A stretch of 32,251 nt of DNA from Romeriopsis navalis LEGE 11480 (GTDB lineage Bacteria > Cyanobacteriota > Cyanobacteriia > Leptolyngbyales > Leptolyngbyaceae), in contig NZ_JADEXQ010000072.1 in assembly GCF_015207035.1 (NCBI RefSeq), forward strand, positions 1 through 32,251, given 5' to 3'. Position numbers and translations under genes: made by a program. Every line of letters starts with the position of its first letter. Position 1 is the stretch's first letter. The notes under the pieces were generated by a model. It saw nothing but the letters and a program-made list of their open reading frames with translations. It had not been told where the DNA came from and did not search any database. Below are positions 7,693-15,368 of the stretch, in pieces.

Positions 7693-8550
7693 CTATCTCA
7701 CCCCGGAGTTCGCGAGGACTGCACGATTTTTGTAATCATAACGATCGCCTTTACTCAATACATGCACCTTCAGATTATGCAGACTCAAGGGATGAGCCGC
7801 ATCTGCCTGGGGGTAATTGGTATGAGTCAAACTACCCGGGTCAATCACCGTCACCGTGCCTTTACCCAGCACCTGAAAGACGCCACTGCCATCCAGGGCA
7901 GCACAGGTATCCTCATCAATTCCCACACCCAACTTATCGGGATTCGCGGCCACCGCACTCATCAACCGGGCCATGCGATTGCGATTGTGGAAATGCTGAT
8001 CAACCAACAGCTCCGGAATGATGCCCAACCCCTCCGTCAATTCAACCAGGGTCTGATTCGGGGATTCACCACTGCTGCCACCGGCAATCATCCGATCGCC
8101 CATCATCGCCGCCCCTGCACTGGTACCCGCCAGCTTTAACTGACCCAATGCGACTTTTTGCTTAATCGTCTTAATCAGCTCCGTCCCACCGACTAAATCA
8201 CACAGGCGCAACTGATCACCCCCCGTGACAAATACCCCAGTGCAATCATTCAGAATTTCCAGCCAGCGCGCTTCATCACATTCATTGCGATAGCGAATAT
8301 CTAGGACTTGCACTTGCTGTGCGCCCATTTTTTGAAAAATTTGGTAGTAACGATCGCCTACCACCGTTGGCTCCCGTGAAGCGCAGGGAATAATGCCAAT
8401 CTTCGCCGCTGAACCACCCGCACTCTCAAAGAAAGCCGTTAAGATGTCACAACCATTGACTTTATCTTCTGCTCCACCAACCACCATTACTGGGTACTGG
8501 GTAGAAATCACCATAGACTGTTGCGCTAAACGAGTTTCCAGTTCCAGCAT
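7693..8550 (-). CDS. cphB: Cyanophycinase
   Basis: This is a serine hydrolase of peptidase family S51 that cuts cyanophycin exolytically to beta-Asp-Arg. Visible family features are MVVGGAEDKV at the start of the fold, GIIPCASREP, GVFVTGGDQLRL, the nucleophile elbow GTSAGAAMMG (S144), AGGSSGE and VDQHFHNRNRM with the conserved histidines. I place the start at ATG 8550 (285 aa). It has an AGGA about 10 nt upstream and brings the length close to the 271-aa Synechocystis enzyme. The frame stays open to a TTG at 8616, but that adds a non-conserved extension. It is transcribed ahead of cphA and the two probably form an operon. A perfect 10-bp palindrome AAACATGTTT at 8674-8683 lies in the upstream region and could be an operator. 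Confidence 0.96.
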   Translation of the reverse strand: MLELETRLAQQSMVISTQYPVMVVGGAEDKVNGCDILTAFFESAGGSAAKIGIIPCASREPTVVGDRYYQIFQKMGAQQVQVLDIRYRNECDEARWLEILNDCTGVFVTGGDQLRLCDLVGGTELIKTIKQKVALGQLKLAGTSAGAAMMGDRMIAGGSSGESPNQTLVELTEGLGIIPELLVDQHFHNRNRMARLMSAVAANPDKLGVGIDEDTCAALDGSGVFQVLGKGTVTVIDPGSLTHTNYPQADAAHPLSLHNLKVHVLSKGDRYDYKNRAVLANSGVR

Positions 8551-8732
8551 TAAGAATATCCTAGGGATGGCCAAGATCATAGCCCGGCTGTTCAGAACGA
8601 GCCGAACCAAGTCCAACAGAAGTTGGCATGAATCAAACGCGCGTTGTTCAGCATAAACCTAACAAGCGCCCGTAAACATGTTTTGTAGCCGAATTGACAA
8701 AAAATCCAATTGCAGCGGATTTGCGTAGGCAA

Positions 8733-9500
8733 TTATGCCCATTCATCGGCGATCGCTTTTGACTCCGCCTGTAATTCCTGCCCCAAAGCGGCCCAATCGA
8801 TATCCTGCACCGCGTGATCGTGGGTCAAACGCCCAGCCTGTAAATACACCACGCGATCGCAAACCTTTTCTAACCATTGCCAATCATGACTCGCAATCAT
8901 GATCAAGCGTGTCGATCGTGACATTAACCGTTGCAATACATTTTTCAATCGTTCAGTATAGTCCTGGTCTAAATGTGCCGTTGGTTCATCGAGTAGCAAT
9001 ACCGTCGGTTCACAGGCAACGCCGCGGGCGATCGTCACCCACTGCCGCTGCCCTAGCGATAAGCCAGCCTCCGACTTAGTCAACCAATCTGGCGGAATTT
9101 GCAACCGCTCACTCCACTGTGACAAAGCTGTCTGCAATTGTGACTCGGACTGCCCCCGCAGCTTCAGGCCATAGACGATCGCCGCCGCAACCGTCATATC
9201 TAACAACTTCGGCTCCTGTGGCACTAACAGGATTTGCTTTCGCAGTTGTGACACGGGGATTTGGCTATAGGGTTGATCCTGCCAATACAGTTGGCCATGA
9301 CTCGGATCGACGAGTCGGTTAAGCAACTTGAGTAATGAAGTCTTGCCGGCCCCCGTGGCCCCCACAATCCCCACGATCTGTTGATCATCAAACTGGAGCG
9401 AAATATCCTGCAAAATCGGTCGTGAAATTGACTTCGAGCGCAGCTGCACCGGCTTAAAATCTGCTGTTGTCAAACCAACTTGTTCTAAGCCAATCATCAT
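8733..9500 (-). CDS. ABC transporter ATP-binding protein
   Basis: From ATG 9500 the protein has 255 aa and is a single nucleotide-binding domain. It has Walker A GATGAGKTS (47-55), Q-loop LVPQEP, signature LSLGQRQ (147-153), Walker B VLLLDE (167-172) with the D-loop AHLD, and the H-loop histidine in IASHDW. It would power an ABC importer or exporter at the membrane, but there is no permease or binding protein beside it and the substrate cannot be told. ATG 9500 is preferred over an upstream TTG (9623) because GGAG sits just ahead of it and the extra N-terminus is non-conserved and overlaps the upstream gene. A second ATG follows at 9497. The 76-nt gap to the membrane protein upstream suggests one transcript. 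That protein has only three membrane segments, so it is unlikely to be a classical permease. Confidence 0.9.
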   Translation of the reverse strand: MMIGLEQVGLTTADFKPVQLRSKSISRPILQDISLQFDDQQIVGIVGATGAGKTSLLKLLNRLVDPSHGQLYWQDQPYSQIPVSQLRKQILLVPQEPKLLDMTVAAAIVYGLKLRGQSESQLQTALSQWSERLQIPPDWLTKSEAGLSLGQRQWVTIARGVACEPTVLLLDEPTAHLDQDYTERLKNVLQRLMSRSTRLIMIASHDWQWLEKVCDRVVYLQAGRLTHDHAVQDIDWAALGQELQAESKAIADEWA

Positions 9501-9576
9501 CCACTCCGATTTAACACACCATTCCCTCATCAGGCTCAACCCCAAGGAGCATCCAAGACCCAATTGATCGCCCCAT

Positions 9577-10161
9577 CTATGCCACCGGCAGACTACTGGC
9601 CGTCGTAATGGTCCATAAATCAACGAGCAACAGCAACAGCGTAAAACTCAACAAAATCAGATACATCCAAGGTTGAGCCAACGGCTTCACATCCCGCGTA
9701 TCAATTCCTGTATGGGCTTCCACACGCGCAACCAATCGCGCAAACCCGGCAATCCGTACCGGCAATAAATAGCCTTGCCCCGCTTGGTTCAAAAAGTAAT
9801 ACACCAAACCACCTTGTCCCGTCGATCGCGGCTTTAAGGCCGTAATATCATTCCACGCCAACTGCCAGCCCGATCGAAAGGGTAGCCATTGCGGATAAGC
9901 AACCTGAATCCCCTCGGCATCCACTAAAACCCGCTCGCTCAAGACCCCATAGAGAAAGACCCCGCCCACTAAAATCCCGAGCCATAGCCAATTCGCCGGC
10001 ACCGCAGCATGGGTAAACTCGGCTAAAAACGGTAATGGCACCGTCAGCGCCACATACAGACTCAGCAAGGTAATCCGCACGATGGGGGAAAGATTAAAGC
10101 GATCACAACTGGTCAAATCGATCGTATTTTTTGTCGTGGGAGCAGCCAATTCAGAACTCAT
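9577..10161 (-). CDS. Small membrane protein with PH-like cytoplasmic segment
   Basis: The 194-aa protein of unknown function has two hydrophobic segments at about 28-48 and 57-78 and a third near the C-terminus at about 167-187. The 85 or so residues between them (LVDAEGIQVAYPQW, WQLAWNDITALKPRS, YLLPVRIAGFARLVARVEAHTG) resemble the bacterial PH-like domain of small membrane proteins, in which a WxDI motif follows a strand-rich start. That resemblance is weak and remembered, not searched. It is encoded just upstream of the ABC ATPase on the same strand. ATG 10161 has no Shine-Dalgarno; instead the leader contains its complement, ACCTCCTT, 6 nt upstream. Confidence 0.75.
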   Translation of the reverse strand: MSSELAAPTTKNTIDLTSCDRFNLSPIVRITLLSLYVALTVPLPFLAEFTHAAVPANWLWLGILVGGVFLYGVLSERVLVDAEGIQVAYPQWLPFRSGWQLAWNDITALKPRSTGQGGLVYYFLNQAGQGYLLPVRIAGFARLVARVEAHTGIDTRDVKPLAQPWMYLILLSFTLLLLLVDLWTITTASSLPVA

Positions 10162-10310
10162 AGATTTAAGGAGGTAACCGTACTTCTACGATCTTCGCAT
10201 GCCGATAGCGCCGCGACAAAGCCGATTTTCACGGAGGATATTCCGCCCAACAAAGGCATTTTATAGAGGAAGACACTTCCAAGATTGTATCGTTCCCTGA
10301 AGCGCTGTAT

Positions 10311-10628
10311 ATGTCACAAGCCGTCCAGACCTATCCAACTGATCAGACCCTAGAATTGCGCATGTTACGATTGCCCCCGTGCATCGACGACAGCAGCATG
10401 TCTCAGATTATCGCCGACCTCAAGCAACTCATCGAACCCGGCATTGGCATCATGCTTGATTTTAGCCAGACAGCCACCGTTGAACCGGCTTGCCTCAAAG
10501 TATTTGAATTTGCCAACACCCTCGCGGCCGAACGATCGGCCAGTCTGGGCTACATGGGTGAAAGCGAGGAAATTCGCGAAATTCTTGAAATTAGTAGCTT
10601 CTTCAGCACCACCGTTAATGCTGACTAG
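10311..10628 (+). CDS. STAS-like domain protein lacking the phosphorylatable serine
   Basis: The 105-aa protein has the strand-helix order of an anti-sigma-factor-antagonist (STAS) domain: LELRMLRLPPCIDDSSMSQ, then a helix, IGIMLDFSQTATVEPACLKVF, a helix, LGYMGESEEIREILEISSFF. In canonical STAS proteins the loop after the LDFS-type strand reads DSSG with a Ser/Thr phosphorylated by an anti-sigma kinase. Here the loop reads EPAC, so the switch residue appears lost. It may act as a constitutive partner or a structural module. No kinase or phosphatase gene is adjacent. The gene is monocistronic, divergent from the membrane-protein gene and closed by a terminator that begins inside its last codons. 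The STAS call comes from pattern only. Confidence 0.65.
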   Translation: MSQAVQTYPTDQTLELRMLRLPPCIDDSSMSQIIADLKQLIEPGIGIMLDFSQTATVEPACLKVFEFANTLAAERSASLGYMGESEEIREILEISSFFSTTVNAD

Positions 10629-10649
10629 CCAGCATTAACGGTGGTTTTA
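10608..10649 (+). terminator. Intrinsic terminator overlapping the STAS-like gene end
   Basis: There is a perfect 16-bp stem: 10608-10623 pairs with 10630-10645. The 6-nt loop (10624-10629) contains the TAG stop codon, and TTT follows the stem. The 5' arm therefore encodes the last residues of the protein. Confidence 0.88.
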
Positions 10650-10702
10650 AACGCGGTATCTCGCCAAGGGCATCGTAAATTCGGACATTGCAAATTCGGG
10701 CT

Positions 10703-13102
10703 TTAGAGACGCTTCATCACGCTGGTCAAGACGGCCGCTGGGAGTTTCGATAACGCCTGAGTTTGACCCTGGCTGCCTTGATATTCATGGATCGAACGAA
10801 TCGTCTGAACCAAACCATGCAGAGCCGTCTCGTAAAGTTCCGACTCGATTTCCCAGCCCTGTAGCGCCGCTAAATGCTGCTGCATCGCCTGGTCAAGGTA
10901 ACTGATCCGCGTCTGCTTCTCCAGTTGGGCATGGCGATTGGTCGCCGCTTGATGGTATGCCGAGGCCAAATTATTCCGAGTTGCCGCGAGGTCAAAGGGC
11001 AAGGGTTGAGTCATCCGCTCACTGACAGAAATTGCACTTTGATAGGCATCCATTGCTTGTAATAAGTGGCCTTGGACTTCATCAGGATGGGTGGATGGTT
11101 GATTCGCCAAATGCCAGTACGCCGTCCCGAGATTATTTTGCGTCGCGGCATGGGCCAAGGGCGCCGCAACCTGCGTCCGATAAATCAAGGCCACCCGATA
11201 AGCACCGATCGCCAGGCGCAGTAAGTCCTCCGGCGTCGTGTTGAGATAATCATCGGGATGATCAGTATCCAGGTCACACTGGGCCAAGTTCCAATAGGCC
11301 GTCCCCATATTGTTCTGAATCATTGCGTAGTGCAACGGTTCCTCTTCAGGGTTATAAATCTTCAGCGCTTCACCATAAGCCCGAATCGCCCGTTGCAGAT
11401 TCGGCACGAGTGCCTGATGCTGACCCAGATTCCAGTAGGCCGTGCCGAGGTTATTCTGGGTCGCTGCGTAGCGCCGCGGTTCAACTTCCGCCGGACGTTT
11501 CTGCAAGGCTGACTCGTAAGCGGCGATCGATTTATTCAAATTCTCCATGGGGTTACACCGCACCGCCAAATCGCTGTAAGCCGCGCCGAGGTTATTTTCC
11601 AACATGGCGCAGGTATAAGGATTAGCGACTGGATCGACAAGTTTGATCGCCTGCTGATAGCGCGCAATCCCCGTTTCTAGGTGCTGTAAACTATGCTCCG
11701 CCTCACCCGGCGTCCGAGACAACATCCAGTACAAGTTCGCAATATCATTGTGAATTTCCGGCACGGTCGGGTCATGCCGATCCAGGAATTTCCAGGCTAA
11801 TTCATAGGACTTGATCCCCACCATCAAGTGCCGGCCAGCAACCTCCGCATCTTCTTGCAAAGTCAATTCATGATGGTTCCGATAATAATCGCCCAACTCC
11901 CGATAGACTGCAGCAAAGGATGCGGGTACAGCAGTTTGCTGCTGCAGATCCTCAACTTGCTGCAAAATCCGGATTGGCTCAAAGCTGGCATGCTCTAAGT
12001 TCGGCGTCTCCGTTTGTGCCAGGGCTTCGGGATGCCGCGACACTTGCTGCATTACCGCCGCCAACACTAAATCTGCCAGATCGAGTTCTTCCTGGGAAGG
12101 TTCGAGGTGAGATAAATCATCCTCGGGCACTGGCACCTGCGACAGGGCCTCAAGCTCTAGATCCGGCAATGGTGCGACGGGCAGCTCCGCCACCGATGTC
12201 ACAGCGAGATCCGCTTCCGACAACGGCAGCGCCACATCCGCATCGTGGGGATTCGACTCGGTAGCCGGTTCCTGCAGCAGCGCGGGCTGGGGATCAGGCA
12301 ATACTGGAATCAGTGGCTCAGTGACAGCCGGAACCGCATCTGGAAGATCCGGCTCAAACACGGGTTTCACAGGTTGTTTTGGCTGCGTTAGCCGATCGAC
12401 CGATGACTGAATTAAAGGTAACAACGCCGCCGCCGGCACCTCGTCGGGCTGAGTGACTAAGGGTTTTTCAGTAATCGCCGGATAATTAACCAACGCCGTT
12501 GCGGGCAGTGGATCGCCTTCAAACTCAAAGATTCCGGTGCGCCATCGCCAAAATTCGGGCGCTGACTGCTGAATCGATCGCAGCCAAGGTCGGGTCACCC
12601 ACAGCAACATATTGGAATCAAGATGCACAAAGTTACGGCCCACCGCCCGTAAATGATTCAGAAAAGCACGCTGAATATGCACCGGCTGCCGCGTCAACTG
12701 CTCAATCCCTAAAAGCTGCACACCAAACTTCGGTTTCTGGGGATCGCGCTTTAACCCTTGAACCACTTGTCCAATCTGAGTCGCATCCTTAGGATGCAGG
12801 GTCATCGTCAGCAGCTGATCAGTAGGTCGAATTTGGTTCGAGCGATCCGATACGCCAAGCTCTAATGGAATAAAACTGCTCAAATCATGCAAACGCGGCA
12901 GATCATGGGCCAACTTCTCGGCCATGGCATTGCGCAAAGCTAAGTCATCACAAACCGCAATCAACAATTGACGACGCAGGTTCAGACCCAGTGCCAGCCG
13001 TAGCCGCACAAAGGCTTGTTGGTTTTCACCCGTTAGATAGTGAACAAGTTCGCTCACAGGAATTGTTGATAAGGATTGGCGACGATGGTCAGCAGTTAGC
13101 AT
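10703..13102 (-). CDS. TPR protein with P-loop-less NTPase-like N-terminal domain
   Basis: From ATG 13102 (a TTG at 13105 is also open) the protein has 799 aa. Residues about 15-200 form a globular domain with LLIAVCDDLALRN (C-D-D at 51-53) at the place where a P-loop would be expected, and a later LLWVTRPWLRSIQQSAPEFWRWR block (AP-EFWRWR at 181-188). The same pattern occurs in the TPR protein at 30398-31963. Residues about 205-345 are a Pro/Ala/acidic linker, probably disordered. From about 370 on come at least five TPR-like helical pairs recognisable by NNLGTAYWNLG, NNMGTAYWNLA and NNLGTAYWHLA. TPR arrays bind protein partners. No enzymatic residue is visible, so a scaffold or sensor role is inferred. 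It stands alone, with its stop 75 nt after the convergent STAS-like gene. Confidence 0.82.
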   Translation of the reverse strand: MLTADHRRQSLSTIPVSELVHYLTGENQQAFVRLRLALGLNLRRQLLIAVCDDLALRNAMAEKLAHDLPRLHDLSSFIPLELGVSDRSNQIRPTDQLLTMTLHPKDATQIGQVVQGLKRDPQKPKFGVQLLGIEQLTRQPVHIQRAFLNHLRAVGRNFVHLDSNMLLWVTRPWLRSIQQSAPEFWRWRTGIFEFEGDPLPATALVNYPAITEKPLVTQPDEVPAAALLPLIQSSVDRLTQPKQPVKPVFEPDLPDAVPAVTEPLIPVLPDPQPALLQEPATESNPHDADVALPLSEADLAVTSVAELPVAPLPDLELEALSQVPVPEDDLSHLEPSQEELDLADLVLAAVMQQVSRHPEALAQTETPNLEHASFEPIRILQQVEDLQQQTAVPASFAAVYRELGDYYRNHHELTLQEDAEVAGRHLMVGIKSYELAWKFLDRHDPTVPEIHNDIANLYWMLSRTPGEAEHSLQHLETGIARYQQAIKLVDPVANPYTCAMLENNLGAAYSDLAVRCNPMENLNKSIAAYESALQKRPAEVEPRRYAATQNNLGTAYWNLGQHQALVPNLQRAIRAYGEALKIYNPEEEPLHYAMIQNNMGTAYWNLAQCDLDTDHPDDYLNTTPEDLLRLAIGAYRVALIYRTQVAAPLAHAATQNNLGTAYWHLANQPSTHPDEVQGHLLQAMDAYQSAISVSERMTQPLPFDLAATRNNLASAYHQAATNRHAQLEKQTRISYLDQAMQQHLAALQGWEIESELYETALHGLVQTIRSIHEYQGSQGQTQALSKLPAAVLTSVMKRL

Positions 13103-13205
13103 CAAGATAACCCAGTTCAGAGAAAAAAGACCGTTTTAGCCGGAGATAATCCTTCTTTCTACGCAGAATTACGCAAGTCAGGATGAAACCCAAAATTGCC
13201 ACAAA

Positions 13206-13241
13206 AATACCGAGTCTCATTCGGTTTAGAGACTCGGTATT
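13206..13241 (-). terminator. Intrinsic terminator of the psb34-type gene
   Basis: There is a 13-bp perfect stem (13206-13218 with 13229-13241) and a 10-nt loop. Read on the minus strand it is followed by TTTTT. It lies 75 nt past the stop of the small gene at 13316-13486, which confirms that a real transcript comes from that side. Confidence 0.85.
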
Positions 13242-13315
13242 CGATCCATATGAATGACTTCAATGCTGATGATTCATCCACGATTTACGGCTTAGTCATC
13301 ACCAGTCGTTTGTGC

Positions 13316-13486
13316 CTAAGAAATAACTGCAGCGACAGCAATTAGCCCAACGACTAAAGCACCACCTAAAGCAAACACAAGTGTCCGATTGCGTTTTTGC
13401 GTTGCATCCATCGGCTCCGCGGCATAAACTGGCGGCTCCTTGGCAAAATTATTCAGACGTCCGTCATCATCTTTTACGTACGGCAT
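13316..13486 (-). CDS. psb34: Psb34 / ssl1498-family photosystem II small protein
   Basis: A 56-aa frame starts at ATG 13486 and stops at TAG 13316. The start of the protein, MPYVKDDDGRLNNFAKEP, and the following VYAAEP are the hallmark of the ssl1498 family: a tyrosine/acidic start, then GRLNNFA.EP..Y.AEP. A single hydrophobic helix (about residues 36-55, LVFALGGALVVGLIAVAAV) ends the protein. Psb34 is a one-helix protein related to the high-light-inducible proteins. It attaches to CP47-containing photosystem II assembly intermediates in the thylakoid membrane. AAGGA lies about 8 nt before the ATG. The gene has its own terminator and an HLR1-like element upstream, so it is monocistronic although thiG ends just above it. 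The family call is from remembered motifs. Confidence 0.85.
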   Translation of the reverse strand: MPYVKDDDGRLNNFAKEPPVYAAEPMDATQKRNRTLVFALGGALVVGLIAVAAVIS

Positions 13487-13521
13487 ACGCAATCCTTATA
13501 AACTCACTAAAACTTGCACTG

Positions 13522-13543
13522 TTATGTAACAAGAGAGTAACAA
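13522..13543 (-). promoter_or_regulatory. HLR1-like direct repeat upstream of psb34
   Basis: On the minus strand the heptamer TTGTTAC occurs twice with an 11-bp period (TTGTTACTCTC then TTGTTACATAA), 36 nt before the ATG. HLR1, the binding site of the response regulator RpaB at high-light-inducible promoters, is a pair of (G/T)TTACA(T/A)(T/A) repeats with a period of about 10. The downstream copy matches well; the upstream copy reads GTTACTCT and the spacing is one base long. Confidence 0.45.
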
Positions 13544-13590
13544 AGTCTTACGATCGTCCCGATATTTCGTCGCAAAACGCAACAATTCCC

Positions 13591-14415
13591 TTAGCTAGTG
13601 ATTCGACCGGTTAAGGGAGAACTGGCGCTGGCATAGGCTTTCACCGGAATTCGTCCCGCTTGATAAGCGAGCCGACCCGCCGTTGCGGCTTGTCGCATCG
13701 CCGTCGCCATTAAATCCGGTTGGTGTGCTTGGGCGATCGCGGTATTGATCAACAGTGCGTCCGCACCGAGCTCCATCGCCTGGGCCGCTTCACTCGGCGC
13801 GCCAATCCCCGCATCCACAATCACCGGAATATTCGCATTCTCAATGATGATCTGAATATTGGCCAGATTACGAATCCCTTGCCCCGAACCAATCGGTGAA
13901 CCGAGGGGCATGACCGTGGCACAGCCAACCGCTTCCAACCGCTGCGCCAGCAATGGGTCAGCATTAATATAGGGCAAGACCGCAAACCCTTCTTTGACCA
14001 GTTGCTCCGCCGCTTCTAATGTGCCAATCGGGTCAGGCAGCAAGTATTTCGCATCCGGAATCACTTCTAGCTTGACGAAATTATTATCTTCCTGACCCAG
14101 TAATTTAGCCATTTCACGGCCCAGCCGGGCCACCCGAATCGCATCTTCAGCGGTTTGGCAACCCGCAGTATTCGGCAGCATCCAGATTTTCTGCCAATCG
14201 ATCGCCTCCGCTAAGCCTTCATGCCCCGGAGCCTGTGTCTGCACTCGGCGCACCGCCACCGTAATCATTTCACAACCACTGGCATCAATGCTGGCACGCA
14301 TTTGATCAAAGTTGCGGTATTTCCCCGTCCCCGTAATTAATCGCGAGTGAAAGGTGCGCCCAGCAATGACTAATGCATCTTCGCGCTGGGAAATTGGTCG
14401 GTCGATCGTTTGCAT
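13591..14415 (-). CDS. thiG: Thiazole synthase
   Basis: ThiG builds the thiazole-phosphate half of thiamine from deoxyxylulose phosphate, dehydroglycine and ThiS thiocarboxylate. The 274-aa TIM-barrel protein shows all usual blocks: [37 protein letters not shown] with the Schiff-base lysine K115, [53 protein letters not shown]. The length is standard, with a short N-terminal extension of about 13 residues. ATG 14415 has a strong GGGAGAG ribosome binding site. No thiS or thiO gene is next to it, so the pathway partners are elsewhere. The stop lies about 100 nt upstream of the psb34-type start, with a separate promoter element in between. Confidence 0.97.
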   Translation of the reverse strand: MQTIDRPISQREDALVIAGRTFHSRLITGTGKYRNFDQMRASIDASGCEMITVAVRRVQTQAPGHEGLAEAIDWQKIWMLPNTAGCQTAEDAIRVARLGREMAKLLGQEDNNFVKLEVIPDAKYLLPDPIGTLEAAEQLVKEGFAVLPYINADPLLAQRLEAVGCATVMPLGSPIGSGQGIRNLANIQIIIENANIPVIVDAGIGAPSEAAQAMELGADALLINTAIAQAHQPDLMATAMRQAATAGRLAYQAGRIPVKAYASASSPLTGRITS

Positions 14416-14902
14416 GAATTCTCTCCCTAAGCCTCATCATCAACGACGCTCAAAACAGTCCTAATCCTAGAAATACTCCTAACATCTGCAACGATCGAAA
14501 TCGTTAAACCATAGGAAATGTGTGGATTTCGATCATAGCGCGTTGCAAAATAGTTGACAGCGCTACAACCAAGCCCATTCAGTCAGGCGCTACAACACAT
14601 GTGCCCCAGTAAATCAACGCCTTTCCAGACATCGGTGATCGATCAGCAACTCCACCACAATCGATCGATAAATCAATGCCGTCGGAAAACACGCAGGCCA
14701 ACGCTTAAACGCCGTCGAACCAACCCAAAGCCTACGTAAAAACACGGAAGATCAAGCACAACTGAACATGCATTAAGCAACATCGATTAGGATATTTTAC
14801 GAAAGCCATAATTGCTTGCCTGAAAGGATATGAGCGAATTGTCAAGGGAGCGAATCGGTGGCCCAAAGATTTTTTTTGAAATTTCTACACCAATTCAATA
14901 TC
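14416..14902. other. Intergenic region, no gene recognised
   Basis: This is a stretch of about 490 bases upstream of thiG. A short direct repeat GCGCTACAAC (around 14561 and 14587) is the only pattern seen. A 61-codon frame at 14554-14739 has composition unlike a protein (Thr/Lys/Arg/Asn-rich) and no ribosome binding site. Confidence 0.45.
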
Positions 14903-14932
14903 TTTCAGTAGAATCTAGTGTAAGTTTATACT
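14903..14932 (+). promoter_or_regulatory. Candidate sigma70-type promoter of the small gene at 14957
   Basis: TTTCAG (14903-14908) and TATACT (14927-14932) are separated by 18 bp. Transcription would begin near 14939. This favours translation from ATG 14957 over the GTG at 14939, which would then lie at the very 5' end of the transcript. Confidence 0.4.
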
Positions 14933-14956
14933 TCACAAGTGCATCCTACTGACATC

Positions 14957-15154
14957 ATGACCCAATATACAATTCCTGAATTTCCACCTGTCCTATCCAC
15001 ATCACGGATTTCAAACAACCGTCGCGCCGTCATTCTGCAAATGACCGAGGTTGGACTCCAAGAACTTTACTTTGGCCGCGTGAAATCCGCGCTGGATAGT
15101 TTCAAAATTATCTTTGGTTTATTGATCGGCGGGCGTCCCTCCGATATGCTTTAG
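14957..15154 (+). CDS. Small protein of unknown function
   Basis: The product has 65 aa from ATG 14957, or 71 aa from the in-frame GTG 14939. I do not recognise a family. The sequence has a polar start (MTQYTIPEFPPVLS), a basic middle (RISNNRRAVILQMTEVGLQELYFGR) and a weakly hydrophobic end (FKIIFGLLIGG) that is too short for a sure membrane helix. Support for a real gene comes from the promoter-like pair upstream and from an imperfect hairpin beginning at its stop codon (15151-15185). No obvious Shine-Dalgarno precedes the ATG. It is monocistronic and 214 nt upstream of the large mosaic protein. Confidence 0.5.
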   Translation: MTQYTIPEFPPVLSTSRISNNRRAVILQMTEVGLQELYFGRVKSALDSFKIIFGLLIGGRPSDML

Positions 15155-15185
15155 GCGAGAAGACCGCTGCGGAAGATTTGCCTAA
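15151..15185 (+). terminator. Imperfect hairpin at the stop of the small gene
   Basis: TTAGGCGAG (15151-15159) pairs with TTTGCCTAA (15177-15185, two G-U pairs). An inner CCG/CGG stem is separated by a 4x4 internal loop. There is no T-tract, so it is only a possible terminator. Confidence 0.3.
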
Positions 15186-15368
15186 CCATTGAGCACTATT
15201 TTAAGTAATACTCACGCCAGTCAATGAACAGGGATATCGAAGCCATCTAATTCGCTAAATAACTGCTTTTATCGCATTTCGTACATCTATATATCGCTCA
15301 CTCCCTGATCATCGTCACATTTGATCGAGTAGCGAAGGTCTTTTTCAATCACACCGAGCAGGTTTCGT

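Noticed and set aside
8551-8616. TTG start at 8616 for cyanophycinase
   Set aside because: The extra 22 residues are not part of the family pattern, and ATG 8550 has AGGA at a good distance.
9501-9623. TTG start at 9623 for the ABC ATPase
   Set aside because: The extension overlaps the upstream membrane-protein gene and does not look like an NBD N-terminus. ATG 9500 follows GGAG.
14554-14739. 61-codon + frame in the region upstream of thiG
   Set aside because: It has no ribosome binding site, biased composition and no recognisable motif.
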